Assembly: GCA_004835665.1 (NCBI GenBank)
Contig: RBKR01000012.1
Coordinates: forward strand, 1,240,001-1,304,000
From: Phoma sp. XZ068
Lineage: Eukaryota > Ascomycota > Dothideomycetes > Pleosporales > Didymellaceae
DNA: 64,000 nucleotides
Reading direction: 5' to 3'
A program made the position numbers and the translations under genes. This document shows positions 10,020-21,046 of this stretch, one piece after another. Each line of letters begins with the position of its first letter. Position 1 is the first letter of the stretch. The notes below the pieces were generated by a model, which saw only the letters and a program-made list of their open reading frames with translations, was not told the origin of the DNA and searched no databases.

Positions 10020-10783
10020 GGTAGGCTGAGGGGAGGATGGACAGGCACGGGGTTTCGCGTCGCGGTCGTGTTATAGTCGCGTTTCTTGACTGCAGGGGGA
10101 GAGGTGACTCATGGTTCTGTGCGGTGCTGCATGGTGGTGTTGACGTGTCGTCGACGTGCAGAAGGGCTGGAGGAGGGGTGCGTTGTGATCCAATGGCCCA
10201 GTGGTCAGGTGCAAGGCTGCCAGGCCCCAAGGCCGCGAGGCTGAAGAATCTGGGATGTTGGGGTTCCTGCGGCGGTCTTGGTGTGGCTTTAATTGGCTGG
10301 TTGCAAGATACGGTGAGTGTTGTGAGAGTATTGACGGGAGAAAGGGTCGCAAGAGGTAGTGTTGCACCGTCTACACCACCTACACCACCACCACTACCAA
10401 CCAGGCATACAACCACACGGTAACCACAAGGGCGCTTCCAAAAGACAAGTCTAGACTGTTCATATTCCAAGTCATATATTAGCTATTCGTCAGGTGATTG
10501 GACGGCTTCAGATCGATTCGCAAACCAACCAACTCCCAACCGTTCCTCTCCAACCGCGTATGTACAGGGGGTATAGCGACAAAGAAAACAAAGATTAAAC
10601 AATATAGTGTGGGTGTGTGGATGTAAAAATGAACCGAAAAAGAAAATGAGAATGAAAATGCAAAAGACGTGGAAGTCGTTCCTGTGGCTGTGGATGTTCT
10701 CAAGCCAAGGTAGTCGTACCGCTGTCGTCGTTGCTGGTGGATCGAGCTTTTCCGCTTACTCTTATAAACTTGAGTCTGCAATC
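10020..10783. other. intergenic, low-complexity patches
   Basis: Contains short ctacaccac repeats near 10370-10400 and a purine-rich stretch near 10620-10670. Open frames on both strands here are low-complexity and are not supported as genes. Confidence 0.4.
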
Positions 10784-13700
10784 TCAAGCAAAACTAGCCT
10801 TCCGCCTCGCCATACTCCTCAAATCAGACACACTAGCCTGCTTGACGACAGCCGTCCAATCCTCCCAATCGGCAGCCATCTCCGTAAGCACATTCCCCAT
10901 GACCTGCGCGCTGGCCATGAGACCGTGCTGCTCGCCCTCGAGAACTCTGACTTCGCACTTGCGCATCAGCTTGCCGAGCCATCTGACATTGTCGACAGGA
11001 ACGCGCGAGTCCTTGGAGCCGTGGTGGATGACGACGGGGCGGTTGATGTCCTCGTAGCGGAAGCCGATGGTTTGCTTGGTCTCGAGACAGACGATCAGAT
11101 CTGTGGCTGGGTTTGCGTTTGCGGTTGCGCGGTCCCAGATGGCAAAGGTGAGGCGGTCGTCGTAGGCGCGTTGGCGCTCGCGTTCGGCAATGGAGAAGGC
11201 TTCCTGTCGCGCTTTTTCGGCGGCGGGATCGTGCGTTGGGGACATGGCCAGGGTGAGGGAGCTGGCATTGGGGAGGATTTGGTCCATCAGCAGCATCGAC
11301 TCACGGCGGTTGTCTTTCAGTGACGGTCGCGGCGGTGGGGTGTCGGTGCGGTTGATGGATGGCGGTGCTGTGCTCTTTCGCCGCGGTTTAGGGGCCTTCG
11401 TGGGTCCTGAGCGTTGGAGGGAGGCACTCGTGCCGCTGAGGAATGTGGAGTTTGCGACTCGGAGGAACGAGACGGGGAGGGCACGAAGGAAGCGTTGCGA
11501 TCGTGGAAGCTGCTGTGTGGGCGGAGAATCTCGTCCAATACCTATTGGCGCCATTTGAGACGGTGGAATCCACGGTGCGAGGAGGTGGACGCGACCACGA
11601 ATGTGCTGTGGCATTCGTAACGATGTTGCAAGAGCGTAGATGGCACCTGCCGAGTGAGCGAGCAGGGAGAATTTGGTAATCTTGAGGGCTTGACATATAA
11701 TAAGCACATCATCTGTTATCCATTAGCGTTGCTCGTTCGAAATGGGAAGTCACTTACCCGGCCATGTGAGGGGAGTCCCGTTGGGATCGACTTGACTCCC
11801 TCCAATTCCCGGACGCTCCGGTGTGATCAAGCGCAGCTTCAGCGTTGCAGCCAGCTGATCGTAAAAGGCCATGACAAATCTCGTCAAGCCCATTCCAACA
11901 CAGACAAAGATCGCATAGCCGTTGGGGTCGCCAACTTCAGAGAAAGAGATGATCCGTCCCGTCTGCGGGTGTCGTATCTTCTGCGACAGTCGCGGTGAAC
12001 GTAGGTACGCCTCCACATCCAGATCAACCGAGTCGGCCGAGGTCGGCCGCTCTTCGATAACTGGACTCCAAGGATTTTTATGATGTTGTGATGATGATCT
12101 TGCTTCTGCCGCTTCCGCTGCAGCTACTTTGTCATTGTGGGCCTTTTCTGCCTTGGCTGGCAAGTCAGGGTGTGACCACCTCTTCTTCTTCAGCGTTTTC
12201 TTCTGCTGCAGGGAGAAGCTGTTCGAGGCTGATGCCATGCTGAGTGATGAGTGCCGCCCTGAGGGTATCTCCTCGCTAGTAGAACGTGAAACAGTCGGCC
12301 TCTCCTCAGTCAAGCTTGCCGAATGCTTGTGGCCTTTTGACCCCGACATGACCATGCTGTGCGCTTTGCGGCCAAACGCAGATCTGCCACCGACTGAAAG
12401 CGAGTTGGATCGCTTCAGTCCATCTCTGCTAACACTCGAGTCTCGCGTGGACGCGATGCTGATGCTCGGAGGTGAAGGCAGGATCGCATGGGTGGAGTCT
12501 ACGCGGGGCGTCTGTGGCGAGTCTGATGATGGTGCACCCAAGCTTTCGAGTGCAAGAGCGTAGTTGATTGGTAGTGAGAGGTCATCGCCATCATTCACAG
12601 TCAAGCTTCTGTGTCGCGAATGTCGCAAATGCGGCGGAAGCGGTGCTGGTCGTGTCGGCTCCCGTGGTTCAGTGCTCGGCAGAGGCTTATTCATGTCGCT
12701 CTCTGTTGATGCCCGCCCCGCAGAGGATGTAGAGATGCCCAGCAGTTTGCGCGCTTTGGTGTAGTCATGATCCAACGTGGGTGATACAAGTGCTGTAGGG
12801 GACTGTTCAGGGCTCGGCAGTCCTGAAACTTGGTGGTTGACTACAGCCCCTGCACCTGCAGTAGTATCTGCAGGCAACTTTCCCGCAATCTTGTCTCTTA
12901 GCAGCTTCTGCTCTCTTAGCTGCTTGATTCTCTGCGCGACTTCATTCTCCTCCTGCTCCAACTCCATCAGCAGTTTCTGCTTTCGCTCTTCTTCTGGATC
13001 TATCCTTGGCTCTTCCGGGACCGAGACGGCAATCGTCTTTGGCCGTTCGGTTTCTTTCCCTTTGTCTCTGCTCCTGCTGGAGCTGCTCTTTTTGCTCTTT
13101 TTCGGGCTGCTGTGCCGTAGCGACGAGGCTCGGTCGGGGACGAGGCCTTGCTCTATTGGACTCTCGCCGTTGGGCCCATCGACCAGGTTCATGCGTATGC
13201 GGCGCACGGGGCTAGGATTTCTGGTCGAGTAGGGCCGGGGGAAGCGCGAGGACTCGGCCATGACGAGCGGCTCATGCTCGTCCCTCGTCACGGGCTCCTC
13301 CTTGATGGTGTCCTCGTAGGAGAAGAGCTGGGAGGCGGGCTTCCGCGGCGAGTCTGGCGAGGCCGTCTCCTCGCGGCGCTTGCGGCTGTCCGTCTCCTTG
13401 AGCTTGAGGCGCTCGCGCGAGCTCATGTACATCAGGCTGCGCGGCCGCTTGACGCTCCTCTTGCTCTCGGCGGACGAGCGGTTGCTGCCGGTGCCGCCGG
13501 TGGGGACGGGCTTGGCGGGGATGGGGCCGGCCTCGATGCTGATGTTGCCGAAGCTGTTGGACGAGCGGTTCGAGTGGCACGAGTGGATCGAGGCCGAGCT
13601 CCCGCCGCTGCGGCCAATGTAGCTGGCGAGCGAGTGCGGCTTGTCCTTGCGGGGCTTGGGCGGCGCGGTGATGGGCGACAGGCCCGAGGGCGGCTTCGAG

Positions 13701-14212
13701 GTGCGGACGACGGGCGGCTCGCAGGCGTCGTCGGGGTAGAGGTCGTTCTGGTCCCTTACGGCGCTGTAGTAGGGCGAGCGGGGGTCCGCGCTCCCATTGT
13801 GGCCCGCCAGCGACGACTTGCTGCTCCTGGAGGCGTGGGCGCTGGCGCGGGGGGTGGCGGGCAGCGAGGTGTAGTCGACGGGCAGGTTCTCAAAGTGGCT
13901 CTGGGTCGAGGCGGAGATGGCGGACAGCTGGTCGATGAGCGACGAGATGACCTCGGGCGACGCGGCGTGGGTGCGGATGGCGCTGGGCACGCGCTTCCTG
14001 GACAGGCGGGCGGTGGTGGTGTCGCCTGCGGGCAGCGAGGTCCTGCGGCGGGAGCTGCGTGGCGGCAGAGAAGGGTTCTCGGGCGGGCTGTCAAGCGCGT
14101 GCTCGGCAGGGACCCTGTTCGTGTATGCAGGCGCTGCAGCGCGTGGTTGCTGGAGGCCGTCGTGGTCCATGGTTCGCCCGCCCGCGCTATAGGAGGCTAT
14201 GGGGGCTAGCAT
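10784..14212 (-). CDS. alpha/beta hydrolase with very long disordered N-terminus
   Basis: Two exons, 14212-11758 and 11712-10784, joined over a 45-nt intron (donor gtaagt, branch gctaat, acceptor aacag), give 1127 residues. Roughly residues 1-740 are Ser/Pro/Arg-rich and probably disordered, with one charged coiled coil near 410-445 (ERKQKLLMELEQEENE). The hydrolase fold starts near 755 (GRIISFSEVGDPNG). The nucleophile elbow is AHSAGA at about residue 838, a variant of GxSxG; the acid is probably the Asp in HHGSKDSRVP near 1045 and the base the His in EGEQHGL near 1080. The catalytic domain is interrupted by a Pro/Ser-rich insert between about 890 and 960. The substrate is unknown. The disordered region suggests regulation by phosphorylation or scaffolding (inference). 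The sequence of exon 1 is GC-rich in its 5' part. Confidence 0.85.
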
Positions 14213-14975
14213 GTCACTGCCGTGCTGTTCGCGGTTGCCAGAGTCGGCGCCGGCGTGTCGAGCGCGACGTGAATAGCCCTGTGCAAACCATATGGCTCGC
14301 TACGACACCAGCATTCGCACTACGCTGATCGCTGGGAGCCGGCAGGAGACGCGCGCATGCAACGAGCTAGACTGTGCGACGTGAACCGGAGGGAGGTTAG
14401 GGAAGCCGAGGGAGACGCCCATCAATTTGGCCTAGGGGCCTTTGGATCTTCAGCATAGGGGCCCCCATCTACCGAGCGCACCGACCACAACTGTCGCTGT
14501 AAGCTTTTGCGCGCCCACTCGCGCCTGCTGCCATTCACCGCCCCGTATCGCCTCTGCAGATCACACTGTGATGGCGCCAGTGATTCGTCCTGCGTTAATT
14601 AATCTCCTGTACAACATCCACTGCCATCACTGCAATTGCGCAACACCTGCCTGCCCAGCGCCCACACGTGCGGCTCCTGGCCTTGCGCAACACTACTGCA
14701 GCACGGCAGCCCAGGGATCTGCAGGTCCGGGTCCATCCACAGCCACCAATCTCGAATGAGTCGTGCGTCCCCACTTCACTCGACGCCAACTGAACCACCG
14801 CCAGTCGGTTGGCCGCCTGCTGAGGGGCTCGGAGAATTACACGGCTTGTCTGCCTTGCATAGCATCACATGAAATTGGCCTGCACTTCACTTCTGTGAAT
14901 ACTGCCCTACACCGCCTGACACGCACCATGGCTTCAACGATCAAGTATGTTTATATTGCTGTAAAACTCTAGACA
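14213..14975. other. intergenic, nothing recognised
   Basis: About 760 bp between two minus-strand genes; it should hold the 3' end of TYW1 transcripts and the hydrolase promoter. Short frames on the plus strand are Cys/His/Pro-rich by composition only. Confidence 0.4.
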
Positions 14976-17407
14976 TTAAAATTCTAGAGCCGCTTTTCGC
15001 ATCGCTGCCTGCTGCATCGGACTCGCCTTGGCTTCCTCCTCAGTCTTGGGCCTGCCCTTGCGATCAACCCTCTGATCTCTTGGATCGAACCCCTTGTTGC
15101 CCCAGAGCGCCCACTCAGGTGTGTCTGGGCCAATGTAATCCTCTGGCCGCCACCCCACCACCTTTCCATCTTCCATCCTTGTGCCCTCCACCTTGCCCTC
15201 GTACAGATCAAAGAACCGGTCAAAGTCAATCCTCGTAGCCCACTTGCCATTTCGCTTGAAGCGGTTGCTGTCCGCAAGGAGAATGCAGCACGAGTGCGCA
15301 TGCTCCGCCCCAATGCCGTAGTACAGCCCTCGCGAGTTCAGCTCTTTCTCAAGAAGCATGACAAACTCTGCAACTTCCTCGTAGAACGGCACGTTCTGCA
15401 TCGTCAGTCCGGCTGATCCCGCCGCGCTGGTGCCACAGTACGTCACGCCCTTGACTTCTACAAAGCACGGGAGCGCCCGTTCAACGAGGTCGGCATATCC
15501 CTTCACCTCTTCCTCCATGTTGAACCCTTTGACGAGAGTCAGACGGAACACCGTGCGCTGCTCGAATCGCCTAGTCCGGAGAATATCCAGACAAGCCTGG
15601 AATCTCTCCCAAAAGTCGCGGTGCAGCGGTCGATCAACCTTACGCAATGACTCCTTGTTCGACGCGTCGATCGAGACATACAGTTGAGTTACAGGGATCA
15701 GCGACGCGAGCTGTGCAGGGTGCTGTGCATTGCACACCATAAACGTCGAAATCCGGTTCTTGTGCATGAGTCGCAGCAGCTCGTTGATGTGTGGGTAGAA
15801 GATCGGCTCTCCCACAAGCGAGAGTGCACAGTGACGGATGCGCATAGCCTCTGCAAAACGTTCCGCCCGCACACCGGGTACGCCCTTCATCATCTTGATC
15901 TTCTTGTAATGTGCCGCCGTAATACCGTCGAAGATGACATCAGGAGCATCCGTCACCCAACGCCACGTCGTGCCCACAGGGTTGGTGCCGTGGCGCCAGC
16001 AGAAGACGCACTTGTTCGAACAGGATAGCGAAGGGGTGGCCTCCATGCAAAGATGCGATGCAATGCCGTAGAATGAGTACTTGTAGCACGAGCCACGTCC
16101 TCGAAGCGCCGACTTAGTCCAGCGGCAGATCTTCACACCACTGTGACTACCAATGATGGAGTATCCTTGCTTCGTGAGTGCCGCGTGGGTAGGCGAGGTA
16201 GTGGGAACCATCTGCTTGGGCGCACTGGGCGCATTGACCTTGGGTTTGCCCTTGTAGTTTGTGAAGTCGACCGGAATGGGTGCTGCCGTGCCGTTGGCCA
16301 TGCCGCCCAGATCTTCGACATCGTCGACGCGCGGTGTCTCCTCGCCGCTGTCCTCGTTGTCCACATCTTCCTCGTCACTCTCAACAGCGTCACCGCTGCC
16401 AAGCACACCCTCGCCCAGTCCTCGACCCTCAGCAATTTCAACGAGCGCTTCCTGTACACCGAGGCGCCATTCTGTAAGACGGTCTTCAGCATCGCCCTTG
16501 ACGTCTCCCATGCCTAGCGGGTAGGCTCGCTTCCTGCCTGTAAGCCTCGCCATCCACCTATCCACCTCTTTCGCCTGTGTGCAGAAACCCTCCTCTTCGG
16601 ACGGCCATCCTTCCTTGTCTCCAAAGCCAAACACTGAGTATCCAAGGAGACCGCTCAACGATGCCGTGTCAATCCTGAAGTCATTGTGTGTTTCGACAAG
16701 GTTCTCGATGAACGCGTCCAGGAGTGTGTCGATGTTATAAGTCGGTGCGAGAATTAGGTAGAAGAATTTCGTGTTCGCTTCAGCTTTCGGTGCGCTGATG
16801 AAGTAGTCGTCGTAGTCGATATTGGAGAGATCCAGAAGTTGAGGCTGGAGGAAGGAAGCAGACTGGTCGCAGCCAGTGGTCCAGGATGTCAGGAGTTCCG
16901 CGACTTGATTAGCACGCCTCTCGGTAGTGCCGGTGACTGACTGGAAAAAGATCAGAGGTTGGATTTTGTCCGTGGTGTGGTTGTAGTCGATGACTGGCTT
17001 CGCCACCTTCTTCGGTGTCTTCCTTCCCTTGACGGTCTTGGGCCCCTTCTTTACTTTTGGAAGCGCTGCTACGACGTTTGTATCATCTTCCGCGTGGTTG
17101 TCCACGTTGAGTGCGGGCGTTACGATGGTAGTGTTCTCGGGGAGCCACTCGGGCCTGAGCTCGATCGTCTTCTTCTCCTCGACAGGGGAAGCCGGTGCTG
17201 GTGAGACAGACACTTTCTCTCGGCCATTGCGGGACTGAGTTGTGAGGCGCACAATCAGAACGACGGTTACTGCGACCACGAGAAGCGACACTCTGTGAGT
17301 GTGCCAGATTGAGAGTAGCTCTGCGGTCGTAAATTAGCGCACAGTAACTACTATTAAATGTGTCACTCACCAGTGAAGAGGTCCTCTAGGCTATTTGGAG
17401 TCGCCAT
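14976..17407 (-). CDS. TYW1: tRNA 4-demethylwyosine synthase TYW1
   Basis: Two exons, 17407-17371 and 17320-14976, with a 50-nt intron (donor gtgagt, acceptor ccgcag), give 793 residues. TYW1 makes the tricyclic core of wybutosine at position 37 of tRNA-Phe from N1-methylguanosine and pyruvate, using two iron-sulfur clusters and SAM. The sequence shows an N-terminal membrane-like helix (SLLVVAVTVVLIVRL, about 24-38), a flavodoxin-like domain with FFQSVTGTTERRANQ near 130, an acidic linker, and a radical SAM domain whose CX3CX2C motif (CSNKCVFC) lies near residue 445, followed by WRHGTNP. The C-terminal KGVTYCGTS and EHAHSCC stretches are also typical. Length fits fungal TYW1. The start is set by the small first exon MATPNSLEDLFT. 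Confidence 0.95.
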
Positions 17408-18285
17408 GGCTGATTGTACAGCATTTGTCAAACAGCGTCGCGAACTTTTGGCAGTCGCGTGGGGTGCTTAGCGGGGTTCAACGGCTCGCTTCTGATTGGC
17501 TGCGTCGATCAGATATATTATGTGCCCTTCTGCTGTTCTCTCTTCTCCGAACTCGCTAATTGCTTCGTGTATGGTTTCTACAATATTGTTATTGTCAAAA
17601 ATTGCCTCCTCGATGGAACACTCTGTGTTCGCCAAGCGTATGACAGAGTTCAGATGTTCATGAGTTGCCGCTTACGCGAATCTGGACAAGGTACTTGTAG
17701 AGGGTTTTCCAATTTACACACAAATCAAGCTCCTTCGACTTATGACTTAATTGTTCTGTCTCTCATAACAGTCCAATGTCATTCTGAGGGCCGTGAGTGG
17801 AGCGTTGTGACTTTTACAACGTCCAGCAGTTCAGTCGCCGTGTCAAGCTGCTTTTGAACCGCACCCAGTCTCTACTCATAGTCCTTATATCGAAGCTTTG
17901 CTGGGAGTACGCCCACCATCATTGATCTCAGTGCGAGATCTTGCAATCATGCCTTGCCGTTGAGCTTTGGCTGCACTTGATTGGACACATACCCTCTCTT
18001 CACTGCCATTCACTTCACATCATGAGTAGCATTCACCGTCCGTCTCTACATCTTGCAAGCTTGAAAATGATCGTTTGCTATCTAATAGTCCACTGATAAG
18101 AGAGAACGAACAACAAGGATGCGCCTCGTTAAACTCATCGTCAACAACACTTCACTGTAACTCCCTTTGCCGTCAACAACCCACACTCTTTTCGTCCAAC
18201 AACCCACGCTCCTTACTCCCCTTACCGCGCAACCTGCCTACTACCATCATATCTGTCAGTCGTTACAGTCCTTGGGTATTCCACA
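17408..18285. other. divergent promoter region of TYW1 and a coiled-coil gene
   Basis: Nearly 880 bp shared by two divergently transcribed genes. The end before 18286 is rich in CAAC/CCAA and pyrimidines, as in many fungal 5' leaders. No gene is recognised. Confidence 0.4.
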
Positions 18286-18837
18286 ATGTCCGGTCCAACG
18301 CCCCCAGCCGCCACCACAACACTGACCATCCCCATGGGCTTCGGCGCCCAAATCAAAGCCCTCCAAGAATCCCAACGCCTCCAAGCCGCCCGCATCGCCG
18401 TCCTCGAGCGCGAAAACGCCACTCTGAAAGCATCCCAAGCACCGTCCGCCGACCTCCTCGCCCGCATCGAAGCCCTCGAGCAACACAACGCGCACCTCAC
18501 CACCCGGCGCAAAGAAACAGTCGCCCAACTCCACAACCTCCGCACCCTCCACCAAGAAGCTAGCAACGCCTTCCTCGTGCGCGCGTCTGGCATCGAGCCC
18601 GACGACCTGGAGGGAATGCTAGGCGTGTACAGTACGTCTATGACGACGGTGCTGAACCAGCATCAGCGCGCACTGGGGCAGATGCGTGCTACTGGTCAGA
18701 TCCCGGTGTTTGGTGTGGGTGTGCCGCAGGGCGTGGGCTGCTTTCCGGTTAGCTATGCGTATCCGCCGCTGTATAATCAGAGCGGGTACTGCCATGCTCA
18801 TCAGCTTCCGTATCCGTGTCGGGCTTGTGGGCAGTGA
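18286..18837 (+). CDS. hypothetical coiled-coil protein
   Basis: A single exon with ATG in good context (ccacaatgtcc) gives 183 residues. After a short Pro/Thr-rich lead, residues 20-100 have heptad spacing and form a likely coiled coil (ALQESQRLQAARIAVLERE, then IEALEQHNAHLTTRRKE). The C-terminal third is Gly/Tyr/Pro/Cys-rich (YCHAHQLPYPCRACGQ), which might bind a metal. Third codon positions are strongly C/G, as in real genes here. I do not recognise a family. Confidence 0.65.
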   Translation: MSGPTPPAATTTLTIPMGFGAQIKALQESQRLQAARIAVLERENATLKASQAPSADLLARIEALEQHNAHLTTRRKETVAQLHNLRTLHQEASNAFLVRASGIEPDDLEGMLGVYSTSMTTVLNQHQRALGQMRATGQIPVFGVGVPQGVGCFPVSYAYPPLYNQSGYCHAHQLPYPCRACGQ

Positions 18838-19342
18838 GAGGGTGGGTGCGCGGTGCTGCTTGGTAGGCGCTCCTCTCGAAACTAGTGATGGTTTTTATGG
18901 CGCAGTCTTTGGTACGGCCCATGGCCTTTGTATTCAGTTCGGAATACTGATGGGGTTCTCGCACGGTTGGACTGGTTGGGTTACGGGTGAGCTTCGCTTT
19001 GATCCCAACTCACGGGCCTGGCTTCGTCTTTTGGAACTTGCGTACAGTCTGGGACTACGGTGTTTCTTGATTTGATCTTTTCGAGTTTGTCTGCGCGGGT
19101 TTCTGGTTCTCCGCATTGTACTGGAGGGTTCCATATGCTTTTTTGCTACTTCGCAGGGCATGAAGCTTTTGCACGCATGCATTGTCGGTCTGGCTTGAGA
19201 AACTCATTGTCGCATCTGGGCGTATGCGAAATTGTTCATGGATTTCCTACACAATTCAAACACCTATTTCATCGCCACAGTACCTTGCATGCCTTAATTG
19301 TCGACTCTATACGCTAATCCGCAGCAAATTCACATCTGATGT
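18838..19342. other. convergent 3' region
   Basis: Lies between two convergent genes and probably holds their 3' untranslated regions. Nothing else is seen. Confidence 0.4.
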
Positions 19343-20391
19343 TCAAGCATCCTTTTCAGCCGTGTCAAGAAGTCGCTTCAGGATAGTCGCTGTGCTCCTC
19401 ATGCCCTGCAGAGCGTTCTCATCGGGTCCCTTTCCTGGAACGAACGATGCATGTGCGAAATCAATCATCTTGACAGCTGCCAATTTTGGCACGGTCTCGT
19501 CCTCATCCTCCTCATCCTCTGTCTCGGGCCGCGCCGACCTAAGCACCTTCTTCGTGTTCTCGTACTCGTGGACATCGCCCTCGTACACCAACAGGATGCT
19601 CGCGCTGTACATCCTGGTCTCCTTTGCCTCAAAAGCTTCTTGAATGTCTTTAACCTCGCCAAGGAAGTATGCAAGCACTTCCCTCGCCCTCGCCTTCTCA
19701 GCGTCCGAGTTCTGAGGGAAGAAAGCGTTGAAACCTTCATCAATATCCTCAGCACTAAACTTTCGCCCATACATTTTGTTGTACACCCAGTAACCCCCTT
19801 CCTTGTCCTGCTCAACGTATTGCTTGAGGTCCTCGGGTACCTCCGGTGGAGACGCACCCAGCCAGGTCCGCATACCGGCTATTCTGAAGCCCAGACTTCC
19901 ACTTGTTGTCTCTGCACTGACTTTGTCAAGCCTTGCTCTCTTCTCCGGCTTCGCGTTATCATCCCACAGCTGCGCGCCAAGCTTCAAGTCTAGAACGTTC
20001 GGCTTCTTGAAACCGTGTGTGATATTCTCGAGAACAATATGGAGGTCGGTGGCCAGTTTCTTGCCGTGCAGGCGCTCGACGGATCCATCAGCAGTCTCGA
20101 TTGTGCCGCTTTCTTCGGAAGCAGCGGCCGTGGAATCGAGGGACAGCTGCCCCATGAAGAGGGGTAGGTGAGGTAGGAGGTCGGGATGTGAGGTGGCTAC
20201 AGTCTCGTAGAAGGATATCTCGGCTGCTGTGCATGGCTTGACTACTACGGCGCCAGACTCGTCGCTGAGGACACCATCGCTACGAGGGAGATCAGTATAT
20301 GGAAGGCTGTGGAGCTTCAGGGTGCTTACTGGCCGGCAGCTGCATTGCCAAAGGCTTGCAGCTTGGAGGAGTCGAACGGTTTGGTAGCCAT
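19343..20391 (-). CDS. ARG82: inositol polyphosphate multikinase (Arg82/Ipk2 type)
   Basis: Two exons, 20391-20330 and 20279-19343, with a 50-nt intron (donor gtaagc, acceptor cgtag), give 332 residues, close to the yeast enzyme length. It phosphorylates InsP3 and InsP4 to InsP5 and in yeast also supports transcription and mRNA export in the nucleus. The family signature PxxxDxKxG is present as PNVLDLKLG near residue 115, and the catalytic/metal-binding element as MIDFAHASF near residue 290. The N-terminal exon provides the conserved lead (SLQAFGNAAAGHDG-like, then VVVKPCTAAEISFYE). An acidic loop (ETEDEEDEDE) precedes the last catalytic element, as in other IPMKs. It is divergent from the La-Arb1 gene. 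Confidence 0.92.
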
Positions 20392-21046
20392 TTTGAAAAT
20401 TTCAAGTAGAGCCAAGAAAGGTATGGCTGTGTAAGGTTGGCTGTGTTCGAGTGGCTGGTGTTGAAGACGGGGAGTTGTTTGGAGGAGTGTCAACAGCTAA
20501 GCACCCCGCTATGTAACGGCCAGGGTCCAGGCGAGTCAGACTGCGCTGATGACGAAAGAGAAGCGAATCAGCTGTTGCCATGTCCAACCTCCCAACGTCT
20601 ATCTTCATTCCGGCATATTGCACTCTAAAGCCCGATATGCTCCCACAGTACTTTGCGAGCATAGGATTTTTGACGTTGCACCCTGATGTTAACTTGTCAG
20701 ATCTCGTTTCAAGCATCGCTCCTCAGGTGGATAGAAGGCTGTGATGATAACAACCAAGAGTTGCGAATATTGATCATCAGGAAGTCTCGTTCGCTATCAT
20801 GGCATAGTAAGATTTTATCGACATGAGGCGCTTTTGGTTGATGTGTAACGTCGAATTGACTGTAGTCGTGATACCACAAACCTGCTCTCACATTTGCTCC
20901 AGGAAGGCAAGCACCCGCCATAGTCGTTTGCTCTCTTACCCAAACTGCCACCGTCACATACTTGTTGATGCTATCCCACTCTCATGCCTACTCCCCATCT
21001 CTACTTCCACACAACAACTTCCACGTAACAATATCCAGCCGCCATC
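20392..21046. other. divergent promoter of ARG82-like and La-Arb1 genes
   Basis: About 650 bp between two divergent start codons. The stretch before 21047 is rich in CCA/CAAC, as in fungal leaders. No gene is seen. Confidence 0.45.

Noticed and set aside
13148..14209. 353-codon plus-strand frame rich in Gly, Arg, Ala and Val
   Set aside because: It is exactly antisense to the GC-rich 5' exon of the alpha/beta hydrolase; composition is that of a shadow frame and no domain is seen.
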